A stretch of DNA of 21,864 bases from GCA-020344555 sp964548955 (GTDB lineage Bacteria; Planctomycetota; Phycisphaerae; UBA1845). Every line of letters starts with the position of its first letter. Within the stretch, counting starts at the first letter, position 1. The stretch covers positions 1 to 21,864 of the forward strand of contig CAZJTP010000060.1 of assembly GCA_964548955.1 (NCBI GenBank), written 5' to 3'. This document shows positions 1 through 6,905 of this stretch, one piece after another. The position numbers were made by a program, and so were the translations under genes. The notes under the pieces are model-generated. The model made no database searches and had not been told where the DNA came from. It worked only from the letters and a program-made list of their open reading frames with translations.

Positions 1-55
1 GACGATGAAAGGCAAACTCCCCGAGTAGGATTCGAACCTACGACCTAGCGGTTAA
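1..55 (-). repeat. tRNA-Asn 3' fragment plus GIY-YIG start, copy 1 of a 55-bp direct repeat
   Basis: This stretch is identical over 55 bp to 325-379. Bases 17-55 are, on the minus strand, the 3' half of a tRNA-Asn (anticodon loop remnant, variable loop, T arm with TTCGAAT, acceptor strand). Bases 1-15 are the first codons of a GIY-YIG gene like the one at 52-339. The copies are 324 bp apart, exactly 108 codons, so another GIY-YIG unit should continue to the left of the window. It is not a working tRNA because no matching 5' acceptor strand is visible. Confidence 0.85.
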
Positions 56-339
56 TCCCGATGTCCATCGGGACTCGCTCTACCCGCGAGCAAATGCCTG
101 CGGATCCACACGCCCGACTTTCGCGACTTTATGAATCGTTCCCGGGCCATGGCTTCGCCTCGTGTGGCGTGAGGCTCGGACCACACCAGGCGCCAGGGCC
201 CGGCATGCTTGGTGGTGTACTTGCGCGGATTGTGTTCCGGATCGTTGTGCTCGCGGAGGCGACACCGCAAATCGTCGGTCTGCCCGACGTAGAGACGCCC
301 CGTCGCCTCGCTCTCCACGATGTAGACGATGAAAGGCAA
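52..339 (-). CDS. GIY-YIG nuclease family protein (small, URI/UvrC-N type)
   Basis: This is a 95-residue single-domain GIY-YIG protein. Residues 3-20 carry the signature (FIVYIVES...RLYVGQT, matching the GIY...YIG pattern), followed by the conserved R/R-EHN stretch (residues 25-31) and a basic C-terminal part. Family members are small nucleases or nuclease-like proteins; the cellular substrate of this one is unknown. The start is TTG at 339, two bases after a tRNA-Asn 3' fragment; no ATG is available before an in-frame stop within the tRNA fragment. The stop codon TAA lies inside the next tRNA fragment, in the anticodon-loop sequence. The last residues (AGRASPDGHRD) are encoded by DNA resembling the tRNA D arm plus a perfect palindrome. 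The gene lies just outside the left end of the integrated element. Confidence 0.8.
   Translation of the reverse strand: MPFIVYIVESEATGRLYVGQTDDLRCRLREHNDPEHNPRKYTTKHAGPWRLVWSEPHATRGEAMARERFIKSRKSGVWIRRHLLAGRASPDGHRD
56..73. repeat. 18-bp palindrome at the tRNA-like junction
   Basis: Arms tcccgatg and catcggga (8 bp, perfect) are separated by two bases. It replaces the anticodon-stem position between a tRNA 3' fragment (17-55) and ctcgctctac (74-83), which equals the D-arm part of the true tRNA-Asn at the right end of the window. It also encodes the last codons of the GIY-YIG protein. Confidence 0.7.
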
Positions 340-379
340 ACTCCCCGAGTAGGATTCGAACCTACGACCTAGCGGTTAA
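325..379 (-). repeat. 55-bp direct repeat, copy 2 (GIY-YIG start plus tRNA-Asn 3' fragment)
   Basis: Identical to bases 1-55. It contains the TTG start region of the GIY-YIG gene and most of a displaced tRNA-Asn 3' end. With copy 1 it defines a 324-bp repeat unit. Confidence 0.9.
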
Positions 380-385
380 CAGCCG
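341..385 (-). other. attL: left attachment site (displaced tRNA-Asn 3' half)
   Basis: On the minus strand this is the anticodon-to-acceptor half of tRNA-Asn. It matches 21810-21854 over 45 bp with two substitutions (355 and 366); the last 19 bp (367-385) are identical and cover the anticodon arm. Similarity ends sharply at 386. Integration into the 3' half of a tRNA gene by a tyrosine recombinase produces such a repeat, and the integrase gene is next to the other copy. The two substitutions suggest the crossover lies in the identical 19-bp tract. Confidence 0.85.
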
Positions 386-433
386 AAGCGATATCGCCAC
401 TAGCATCATGTGTGGGCCTATTTCGGCGATAAG

Positions 434-455
434 TACCCCATTGTATCGGGGGTAG
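434..455. promoter_or_regulatory. Candidate integrase arm-type site, left end
   Basis: TACCCC (434-439) and GGGGGTA (448-454) form an inverted pair, with GGGGGTAG at 448-455. The same octamer recurs just inside the right end (21747-21754, and inverted at 21708-21715). Short repeated sites inside both ends of an integrated element fit integrase arm-binding sites. The role is inferred from position and repetition only. Confidence 0.45.
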
Positions 456-593
456 TATTCTCCGGCCTTCCGCCGGCGATTTTGCCTGCGTTCGCAGCGC
501 CCCCACCGGGGCGATATTCTCACGCCCACGACGCAACCGACTGCGTTGGTGACGACCGCCTTCGCACGACCGGGTCAACCTCACGGTCGAAAC

Positions 594-1241
594 TTACTCC
601 TGCCGAAGCATGTAGTCGCCGGGTCTGATGCTGTCGTCCTCATTGTGCGAGGCTATGTCCCAACCCTCTGCACGAAGCTCCCTGATTCGCCGCGCGTATT
701 GGGAGATGCCAGCGACGATTTGCAGCTCCTGCATCGTCACGACCTGACCGGACTTGAACCGCATGTACGCGAGAAGGCGCTTCTTCCCCGACGACTCGGC
801 CATCACGGCTTCCATCGCCTCGGCGTCGGCGTCCGATTGCCAAGCCTTCTTTCCGAGGTTGCACTCCTCGCAGAGCGTCCACAGGTTGTCCTCGGTGGTC
901 TGGCCGCCCCACTCGACGGGGATGATGTGGTCTATCACCAGTTTCACTCCATCGTCGGGCGTTCGACCACATCGCCTGCACTTGGAGTGGTCACGGTGCA
1001 GTATCTTGAATCGCGTCTTCGCGCCGACGCTACGCCTCACCGCGGCGGGCTTTCCCTGCTTCAGGCTGCGCAGGCGATACCCGTCGGACAGCGTCTCAAT
1101 GTCCCAGCCCTCCTGCGACAGGTCGCGGACGCGCCGCGCCCACTCAGAGATGCGCGCGATCTCGATAATCTCGGCGCGCGGCACAGCTTGGGGGTGTCGT
1201 GACTTGAGCAGCGTCAGAATCCTCGACTTCGCGCTCGCCAT
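594..1241 (-). CDS. HNH endonuclease with flanking winged-helix-like repeats, probable restriction enzyme
   Basis: This 215-residue protein has a central HNH zinc nuclease domain (about residues 75-135). C88/C91 and C124/C127 form the zinc knuckles, D104-H105 are the likely catalytic pair, and N119 and N128 follow. On each side lies a similar module: residues 24-58 (IARISEWARRVRDLSQEGWDI) and 173-212 (VAGISQYARRIRELRAEGWDI), an internal duplication likely to bind DNA. The start is ATG 1241 because GGAGG lies 7 bases upstream; the longer ATG at 1256 lacks this. It is the last gene of a minus-strand cluster with two 5mC methyltransferases and Vsr, so the best reading is the restriction subunit of a type II-like system. 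A homing-type HNH nuclease is the alternative. Its target sequence cannot be read from the DNA. Confidence 0.85.
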   Translation of the reverse strand: MASAKSRILTLLKSRHPQAVPRAEIIEIARISEWARRVRDLSQEGWDIETLSDGYRLRSLKQGKPAAVRRSVGAKTRFKILHRDHSKCRRCGRTPDDGVKLVIDHIIPVEWGGQTTEDNLWTLCEECNLGKKAWQSDADAEAMEAVMAESSGKKRLLAYMRFKSGQVVTMQELQIVAGISQYARRIRELRAEGWDIASHNEDDSIRPGDYMLRQE

Positions 1242-1301
1242 CCGTGGCCTCCGCATATACGGCGACCACCATAACCGGCGCGGTGGGCGGAGTCCAGCAG
1301 G

Positions 1302-2330
1302 CTAGCGGCAGGATCGCAGGTGCATCATGACCTGGCAGGCCACCGCGTTGCCCAGTGTGGGGGGGACGGCGTTCCCGATCTGGATGGCGATCTGAATCTT
1401 CGTGCCGCAGAACTCGAAGTCGTCGGGGAAAGTCTGGAGGCGTGCCGCCTCCCAATGAGTGATGGGTCGGTGCGCCGACGGATGAAGGTACCGCCCCTTC
1501 TCAGGTTTGTAGAACTCAGTGCGGATCGTGCACCGCGCCGGCTCATCCCACGCTAGCCGGCCGAAAAGGTCGGTCCCGCCCTTGGTCTTCCTGATCCAGC
1601 AGTCTGGCGTCAGCTCGGGCGCGAGCCGCTGGAGGTCGAAGCGATTGCCGCCGGGCGGAATCAGCTTGTACCGTTTGAGGCTCATTTCCGTCGGGTTGCG
1701 ACCGAAGTGAAGTGACTTGCCCCCGACAGGCCGCCCGTTCGGCATCACATAGTGCGGCTTCTTCGGGATGCCCCGGAATGCCTCGCGCACGGTCGTCGTT
1801 TCGCCGTTCGATTCGTTCAGCTCAAGTGGACCGAGACGGCTGCCCACGATGAACGCACGCCAACGGTTCTGTGGCACGCCGAATCTGGCTGCGAGCAACT
1901 TTTGCCGCGTGACATGGAAGCCCATCTTCTTGGCCAGCGCGACGATCCTGTCGCCCTCGACGGAGCTAATGAGGTTGGGGACATTCTCCATCACGAAGAC
2001 GGCGCAGCCCGACGACTCCACCACATCCATGAAGTACCGCCACAGCTTCCTGCGAGGATCGCTGGTACGGTTGCCGTTCAGGTTCGAGAATCCCTGGCAG
2101 GGGGGGCCTCCGATGACGACATCGGCCTCAACACCCACTTCGCCGGAGCGAACGGCGTCCTCAATCGGAGCAGTGACGACGGGACACTTGAGGTTGTGCC
2201 GGAAGGTGGCGGCGAAGGGCTCCTCGATCTCCACGCCCAGCACGGTCTTGAATCCAGCTTGGTGAAATCCGAGTGCCATTCCTCCGGCACCACAGAAAAG
2301 GTCAATCACTCTTGGCTTTCGGCGTCCCAT
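1302..2330 (-). CDS. DNA (cytosine-5-)-methyltransferase (C5 type)
   Basis: A 342-residue C5 methyltransferase that transfers a methyl group from S-adenosylmethionine to cytosine. Motif I DLFCGAGG is near residue 10, the catalytic PPCQGFS motif has Cys78, ENVP is near residue 114, QNRWRAFIVG is motif VIII, and the C-terminal QIGNAVPP is motif X. The target-recognition region (GGNR..DL, TKGGTDLFGRL, TIRTEFYKPEKGRYLHP) nearly matches that of the second methyltransferase upstream. The ATG at 2330 is preferred over an ATG-less extension to 2357; it overlaps the end of the vsr gene by 29 bp, suggesting translational coupling. The HNH gene follows 60 bp downstream. The likely role is protecting host DNA against that nuclease. 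Confidence 0.95.
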   Translation of the reverse strand: MGRRKPRVIDLFCGAGGMALGFHQAGFKTVLGVEIEEPFAATFRHNLKCPVVTAPIEDAVRSGEVGVEADVVIGGPPCQGFSNLNGNRTSDPRRKLWRYFMDVVESSGCAVFVMENVPNLISSVEGDRIVALAKKMGFHVTRQKLLAARFGVPQNRWRAFIVGSRLGPLELNESNGETTTVREAFRGIPKKPHYVMPNGRPVGGKSLHFGRNPTEMSLKRYKLIPPGGNRFDLQRLAPELTPDCWIRKTKGGTDLFGRLAWDEPARCTIRTEFYKPEKGRYLHPSAHRPITHWEAARLQTFPDDFEFCGTKIQIAIQIGNAVPPTLGNAVACQVMMHLRSCR

Positions 2331-2748
2331 TGCGATTAGCCCGTATTGCGGCCTCAAGCCGCGACAGGGTTCGCTCCCTCCTGCCGACCGCGGAGAGCTG
2401 GCACTCCCAGACGGTCAGCACCTTCCACCCCAGCGACCGCAGCTCTCGCCTTACGCGCGCATCCCGCGCTCGGTTGCCCTCAATCTTCCGCCGCCAGAAG
2501 TCGGAATTGGACTTCGGCGACCCGCCGCGCGGACAGTCGTGGCCGTGCCACATGCAGCCGTGCACGAAGACGACCGTGCCGTACTTCGGCAGCACGAGGT
2601 CGGGCTTCCCGATCAGGCCACGGTGCGACCTGGCGAACCGGAGGCCGCGACGATGCAACCCGCTGCGAACCAGCCGCTCCGGGCGCGTGCGCTCCGTCCG
2701 GACCGCCCGCATGATCTCGGATCGCTTCTTCGCGGGGTAGATGTCCAT
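2302..2748 (-). CDS. vsr: Very short patch repair endonuclease (Vsr)
   Basis: A 148-residue Vsr protein, the usual length. It begins DIYPAKKRSEIMRAVR, the family's conserved N-terminus. D50 in GKPDLVLP is the probable catalytic aspartate; C65, H70, C72 and C116 match the zinc-site pattern (VHGCMWHGHDC and VWECQL). Vsr nicks next to T in T:G mismatches that arise when 5-methylcytosine deaminates, so it repairs damage caused by the adjacent methyltransferases. ATG 2748 was chosen over an upstream extension to 2847 because the family begins here. Its end overlaps the following methyltransferase start. A good promoter-like sequence lies 24-50 bp upstream. Confidence 0.95.
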   Translation of the reverse strand: MDIYPAKKRSEIMRAVRTERTRPERLVRSGLHRRGLRFARSHRGLIGKPDLVLPKYGTVVFVHGCMWHGHDCPRGGSPKSNSDFWRRKIEGNRARDARVRRELRSLGWKVLTVWECQLSAVGRRERTLSRLEAAIRANRNGTPKAKSD

Positions 2749-2763
2749 CGCAAAACCGTCCGC

Positions 2764-2799
2764 TACAATATCTTGTACCTGCGCCTGGCAGGATGTCAA
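2764..2799 (-). promoter_or_regulatory. Candidate promoter with overlapping palindromic operator upstream of vsr
   Basis: On the minus strand a perfect -35 hexamer TTGACA (2799-2794) is followed after 16 bp by TACAAG (2777-2772) as a possible -10. The -10 is part of the inverted repeat TACAA-GATA-TTGTA (2777-2764). This would allow the vsr-methyltransferase-HNH block to be transcribed, and possibly repressed, separately from the upstream methyltransferase. No C-protein gene was recognised. Confidence 0.45.
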
Positions 2800-2909
2800 C
2801 CAGTGGGATCTAACTGTCCGCTCCGCTACGCTCGGAGCCTCGCACACCTTATTGTCTTCGCCGTGGGCCGAAGCGCGGACGCAGAGGCGTGTGTGATGCT
2901 CTCCCCGAC

Positions 2910-2958
2910 GGTCTCAGGTGGGTTAAGCCCGTCGCCTCGCTTGACCACCCGTGAGACC
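2910..2958. terminator. Imperfect long inverted repeat after the upstream methyltransferase
   Basis: Arms beginning GGTCTCA (2910) and ending TGAGACC (2958) pair over about 13 bp with bulges around a roughly 20-base loop. It lies directly after the stop of the upstream methyltransferase and before the candidate vsr promoter, so a terminator or RNA structure at the unit boundary is plausible. There is no clear U tract. Confidence 0.35.
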
Positions 2959-2962
2959 TAGC

Positions 2963-4399
2963 CTAGCCGAACTTGAGCGTCTGGCCCTGGACGGCGTCCC
3001 CCAATATCCCGGCGATGTGGCGCGCCAGGCACGATGCCAGAATCGGTGGCACCGCGTTGCCGATTTGAATCCCGACATTGATCCTCTTGCCGCAGAAGGT
3101 GTGGTCCTCCGGGAAGCTCTGGAGCAGCGCGGCTTCCCGGTGCGTGATCGCGCGATCGGCAACGGGGTGCAGATACCGCCCTTTCTCGGGCTTGTAGAAC
3201 TCCGTCCGTATCGTCACCGACGGACGATCCCACCAGAGCCGGCCGAACAAGTCCGTCCCGCCCTTCGTCTTCCTCTTCCAGCACTCCGGCATCAAGTGGG
3301 GTGGCAAATCCCATCGGTTCCCTCCGGGCGGGATGCACCGATAGCGTTCGAGGGACTTGGGGGTGGGGTTGCGGCCTATGTGCCAGTTCCTCTCTGTCGG
3401 CGCAAGCGGCATGTGTCCAATCGCGTCACGAACCGTTCGCCACGGTGCGAGCTGCGCCGACAGCAAGTCCTGCTTTGCGGGGTCCACATGCGTGGGTTCC
3501 GGGAAGGACGGCGCACCGACTCGTGAGCCAATCACGATTGCTCGTTTTCGCTGTTGCGGCACCCCGTAGTCCGCCGCGTTCAGGACCCGCGCGTCCACTG
3601 CGTAGCCGTAAGATTCCGCGAGCTGGCGTAGCTCCTGGTACTCGGCGGAACGCAGGAGAGGGGGAACATTCTCAAGAAGGAAGACCTTGGGCCGCACCTG
3701 ATCGATGCAGCGCATGTATTGACGCCATAGCTGGCTCCTCGGGTCGTTCGGGACTCGCTCGCCGAGGTTGCTGAATCCCTGGCAGGGCGGTCCGCCCACG
3801 ACCACATCGGCCGGAGGGAACGACTGAATCTCCTGGATCGCGCAGTTCAGCACTCGATCCGTAATGTTGGCCCGCAAGGTATCGCACGCTTCCGTGTCCC
3901 ACTCGTTGGCGACCACCGTGCGGAACCCCGCATCCTTGAAGCCGGCCGCCAGCCCCCCGCAGCCGGCGAAAAGCTCGATGATCGTCGGTCCGTCGCCATC
4001 GGGAACCTCGCCGAAGTGCAGGATGCCGCTGTGCTCGCGCTCCCCCTGAACCTCGAACGGACCCACTCGATAGCTGTGCGTGCTGATTCTCTCTATCACG
4101 ATCACATCGCCAGGCTGCACCCGGTGCTTCGTGAAGAACGCCCCAACCCACGCACGACGGCGGAAGAAGCGTCGCGGCTTGCCCGTGCTTGCGTCGCAGG
4201 GAATGTCGGTGAGAACGGGGTCGTTAAGACCGACGACATCGAGCGTCAGCAGCTTTCCGGTTCCTTTCTTGCTCGACGAGGGGCCGAAGCAGTCCGCAGG
4301 AAAGAAATCTGCGTGACCAGTGAGGTACAGATGGTTCTGGCGGATATTGGCGCTGCTGACGCAGATCAGCCGCTTGCGGTGTCCTACGCGACCGCTCAT
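2963..4399 (-). CDS. DNA (cytosine-5-)-methyltransferase with N-terminal B3-like extension
   Basis: A 478-residue protein. Residues 138-475 form a complete C5 methyltransferase: ELFAGCGG (motif I, near 142), GGPPCQGFS with catalytic Cys206, LENVPP near 242, PQQRKRAIVIG, and QIGNAVPP near the end. Residues 1-130 are extra; the stretch RRAWVGAFFTKHRVQPGDVIVIER resembles the DNA-binding B3/pseudobarrel fold seen in some restriction enzymes, but this is a by-eye call. The target-recognition region nearly matches the other methyltransferase in the cluster (TKGGTDLFGRL, EFYKPEKGRYLHP), so both may methylate the same or related sites. The start overlaps the stop of a small upstream ORF (ATGA), and 214 bp separate its stop from vsr. 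Confidence 0.95.
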   Translation of the reverse strand: MSGRVGHRKRLICVSSANIRQNHLYLTGHADFFPADCFGPSSSKKGTGKLLTLDVVGLNDPVLTDIPCDASTGKPRRFFRRRAWVGAFFTKHRVQPGDVIVIERISTHSYRVGPFEVQGEREHSGILHFGEVPDGDGPTIIELFAGCGGLAAGFKDAGFRTVVANEWDTEACDTLRANITDRVLNCAIQEIQSFPPADVVVGGPPCQGFSNLGERVPNDPRSQLWRQYMRCIDQVRPKVFLLENVPPLLRSAEYQELRQLAESYGYAVDARVLNAADYGVPQQRKRAIVIGSRVGAPSFPEPTHVDPAKQDLLSAQLAPWRTVRDAIGHMPLAPTERNWHIGRNPTPKSLERYRCIPPGGNRWDLPPHLMPECWKRKTKGGTDLFGRLWWDRPSVTIRTEFYKPEKGRYLHPVADRAITHREAALLQSFPEDHTFCGKRINVGIQIGNAVPPILASCLARHIAGILGDAVQGQTLKFG

Positions 4400-4572
4400 G
4401 GCCCACCCACCTGTTCCGATTGCGCCAGCCTATGCATCGGAACATGCACGGGGGCGTGCGTTGGGCCGCCGGCAGCGAGGCCGGGGACGAGCAGGGTCGC
4501 GTCTCCCGGCACGGCCTGATCGGCAGGCGGCGACCCGCTCGCTTGGCGGTCCTTGGGGCTTCCTGCTGGCAT
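4396..4572 (-). CDS. Small unknown ORF coupled to the methyltransferase
   Basis: This is a 58-residue ORF rich in Ala, Gly and Pro, with no family I recognise and no helix-turn-helix. Two signals argue that it is translated: GGGAGGAG lies 4-5 bases before its ATG, and its stop overlaps the methyltransferase start in an ATGA arrangement typical of translational coupling. It may be a leader peptide controlling methyltransferase expression, or a small R-M accessory. It would be the first gene of the cluster. Confidence 0.5.
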   Translation of the reverse strand: MPAGSPKDRQASGSPPADQAVPGDATLLVPGLAAGGPTHAPVHVPMHRLAQSEQVGGP

Positions 4573-5431
4573 CGTCTCCTCCCTGAGAAGCTAAACTCCC
4601 TGCGGGTCGGCACGATTTCGGCAACTGCGCATCATATCCTAAAGCCGCTCGGACGACATGGCCTTTCCGACAGAACGCGCTCCCGGCAAGGCTCGCCGTG
4701 CGAGGTGTCATGGCCATCGCCCATGACCCCGACCATACCCGGATGCGCCGTTGCGGCCCGACCCTGTGAAATGTGACGGCGAAAACAAACCGACCTCAGG
4801 CGTTGCCCTCCGCACGAGGGCGGTCGGGCGTCTCGACGCTCCAGCCAACCTGCAAGCTTCCGCCACACCAACCCCCAACTGGTGCCTGGGGGTCGTCGCG
4901 ACCTCAGTTGCCCCAACCGGGCCGACGGAGAAACTCGCCCGACGGGGGAGGCGAGGATAGCCGCACTGCGCCGGGTCCGAGTGTGTCGCGCAGAGGACAA
5001 CGCCGCTTGGTTCTGGTCCGGGATCGACGGTCAGCGTGCCAGGATGGTCTTCCGGGGCGGTTTGAACGACCCGTTTCCGCCCTGTTAAGCACGAATACCC
5101 GATTCCTGGAGGCACGGAAGCCTCGTCCTTGAGGGCAGTCTACGGCGCGGCTGGGGATTGGATGAGTTTGTTGTCGGCAGCCGACAGCGCCTAGGCCGCC
5201 CCGGCAAGCCGGGGCGGCTTCTCGATGCGGGCGGTCGTCGGGTCGTGTCCCCGTGCGGTGGCCGTCCCGGATCGAGGACGGGGGCGTGGCTGCGCGGTGC
5301 GACCGCAACAGCGGGGCAAAGGGGCTGGCCTTGTCCTCAGACTCCCGGCGGCTGGGGGTCGTGACGACCCGCCGAGGGAGGTCGCCCGAAGGGCAACCCC
5401 GCGCTGGTCTGTCCGGCTCGGATCGTGGCGG
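4573..5431. other. Long non-coding interval with strong hairpins
   Basis: About 860 bp between the R-M cluster and the next gene holds no ORF with convincing composition or ribosome site on either strand. It does hold stable inverted repeats: TGTCGG/CCGACA at 5172-5186, an 11-bp perfect stem at 5195-5218, and a GGTCGCCC-GAA-GGGCAACC hairpin near 5380-5398. A structured RNA or old gene remnants are possible; neither is shown. Confidence 0.5.
5195..5218. terminator. GC-rich perfect hairpin (11-bp stem)
   Basis: GCCGCCCCGGC and GCCGGGGCGGC are separated by two bases. Only two T follow on the plus strand, so it is a hairpin without a real U tract. It lies 13 bp after another small hairpin (5172-5186). 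Confidence 0.4.
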
Positions 5432-6292
5432 TCATTCCTCTTCCGATTGGCTCGGCTCGGTGACCCAGATGATCCTGATCCGCATCCGACGAGCCTCCCT
5501 GTTCAGTGCGGGCGGGGGCTTCCCGACGCAAAGCAGCACGCACTCCGCGTGCGGGGCGGCGGCCTTCGCCGGCTCGAACGGCTCAAGGCCTTCATCCGCC
5601 TGGGCGACATGGACGAGCAGGAACGGCGGCAGGATCGGGGGGCTACCCCGCTCGGGACGCCGGCGGTGCCACGCGGCAAGGTCTACGCCGCATTCGTCCG
5701 GCCATCGAGCGACCAAGTAGGGCCTCGCTCCGCGTGCCGTGAGCAGGGTGTGATATGCGGCCATACGAGTCGTTTCCGCCAGGCTGGTCGCCCTCGCGTT
5801 TCGTCGGTCTGTGAACCAATGGCGGTACGGGGCAGACTCGGAGAGTCGCCGCCGGATGCTCCTGATCTGGCTTGGGGTCAGCCCTGATGTGTCTGTGGTC
5901 CCTTCCAACCGGGCCGTCACTGACCGCCAGACATTCTTCCCCCTGCAAAGCGGCAGGCTGACGCGGTAGGTCATGCACCGGCCCGGTCGCACCGGGTCCA
6001 CGGGTGTCAGGATCGGCACGCCTTCGCACTCGTGTTGCTTCATCCACTCCTTGTAGACGGGATAGGCGTTTCCGCTACCCGCAGCTTTTGAGGTTCCGCC
6101 GCTGAGCTTCTTGAACAGCGTGCTGGGGATGGGCAGGCGGTCAAGGTCGCGGGGCTTCTCGGCCTGGCGCCTGCAATGGTTCCAGAATTTTCCGAAGAAC
6201 CGTTCAATATTGGGGTGCTCCACGAGCGCCTCGGACAACAGGTTGGCAAGAGCCTCGACGCACTCGTCTCTTTCGACCCACTTCGCTGGCAT
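5432..6292 (-). CDS. Unknown protein
   Basis: A 286-residue soluble-looking protein with no family I recognise. The N-terminal part (MPAKWVERDECVEALANLLSE, then EHPNIERFFGKFWNHCRRQ) looks helical. The middle contains a run of basic and aromatic residues (SESAPYRHWFTDRRNAR), and the C-terminal third is richer in beta-type sequence (LPPFLLVHVAQ, AECVLLCVG, RIRIIWV). No signal peptide or membrane segment is seen. The start is ATG 6292, with GAGGGA just upstream; the longer form from 6370 is less likely. It stands alone on its strand between two non-coding stretches. High-GC codon use supports a real gene, but the function is unknown. Confidence 0.7.
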   Translation of the reverse strand: MPAKWVERDECVEALANLLSEALVEHPNIERFFGKFWNHCRRQAEKPRDLDRLPIPSTLFKKLSGGTSKAAGSGNAYPVYKEWMKQHECEGVPILTPVDPVRPGRCMTYRVSLPLCRGKNVWRSVTARLEGTTDTSGLTPSQIRSIRRRLSESAPYRHWFTDRRNARATSLAETTRMAAYHTLLTARGARPYLVARWPDECGVDLAAWHRRRPERGSPPILPPFLLVHVAQADEGLEPFEPAKAAAPHAECVLLCVGKPPPALNREARRMRIRIIWVTEPSQSEEE

Positions 6293-6905
6293 GGCATTCC
6301 CTCGATAGTGGCTTGGCCCACTCCCTTCTTCATCGGCTGGGAGGTGGTGGCGGCAAAACTGCGCCACCATCGCCTGTTAGATATCTGTAGGAGGTATTCG
6401 CATCGAGTCTTCCGACGCGGCTTCGCCGCGTCGGCCATGACGGGGGAGGTGGTCAGGCCGAGATGCCGAGTGGCCACTCGCCCTGGAGGCGGCGGCTGCC
6501 AGCCTCGGGAATCACCCATCCCTTTGCCCCGCCGCGTTCCGTACTCGCCCTCCGTGCGGTCTCGTGGGGGTCCTCTCTATGCCCTCGGCCCCCTCCGGGG
6601 GCCTTTCCCTCAGGGGAAATGGGGATCGCGGCTCCGACACTCCGGGACCTGAGGCCGCGGGGACCCGCACGAGGGGGGTGTCGGGGGAGCCGTCGCCAGC
6701 GGTCGAGGCAGACAGACGCGGAATCGGGTCCCGCCGAAGGAAAGCCGCCCGATGGGCGGCCCGGCACTCGTGCGATCTCCTGGGCCGCTCAAGCCGCTCT
6801 ATATCGTTCTGATAACAGGTAACAGGCTAACAGTGAATCGCGGAGGTCGGCGGCGGTGGCGGACACCGCACATCACAGGGATGGGCTGCGGACAGAGGGG
6901 GGAGC
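6293..6905. other. Intergenic region with hairpins and a TAACAG triple repeat
   Basis: No convincing gene is seen in about 610 bp. It contains a 10-bp stem hairpin (6412-6434), a 7-bp stem GCCGCCC-GAT-GGGCGGC (6744-6760), and three TAACAG hexamers at 6813, 6820 and 6828 upstream of the HNH gene at 6906, which could be a regulator site. Confidence 0.45.
6412..6434. terminator. Stable hairpin
   Basis: CCGACGCGGC and GCCGCGTCGG form a perfect 10-bp stem around TTC. There is no U tract on either strand. It lies upstream of the unknown gene at 5432-6292, so it may act at the 5' end of that transcript rather than as a terminator. Confidence 0.35.

Noticed and set aside
546..1202. Long plus-strand ORF opposite the HNH gene
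   Set aside because: Antisense to a gene with clear HNH motifs; composition is a shadow and no ribosome site fits.
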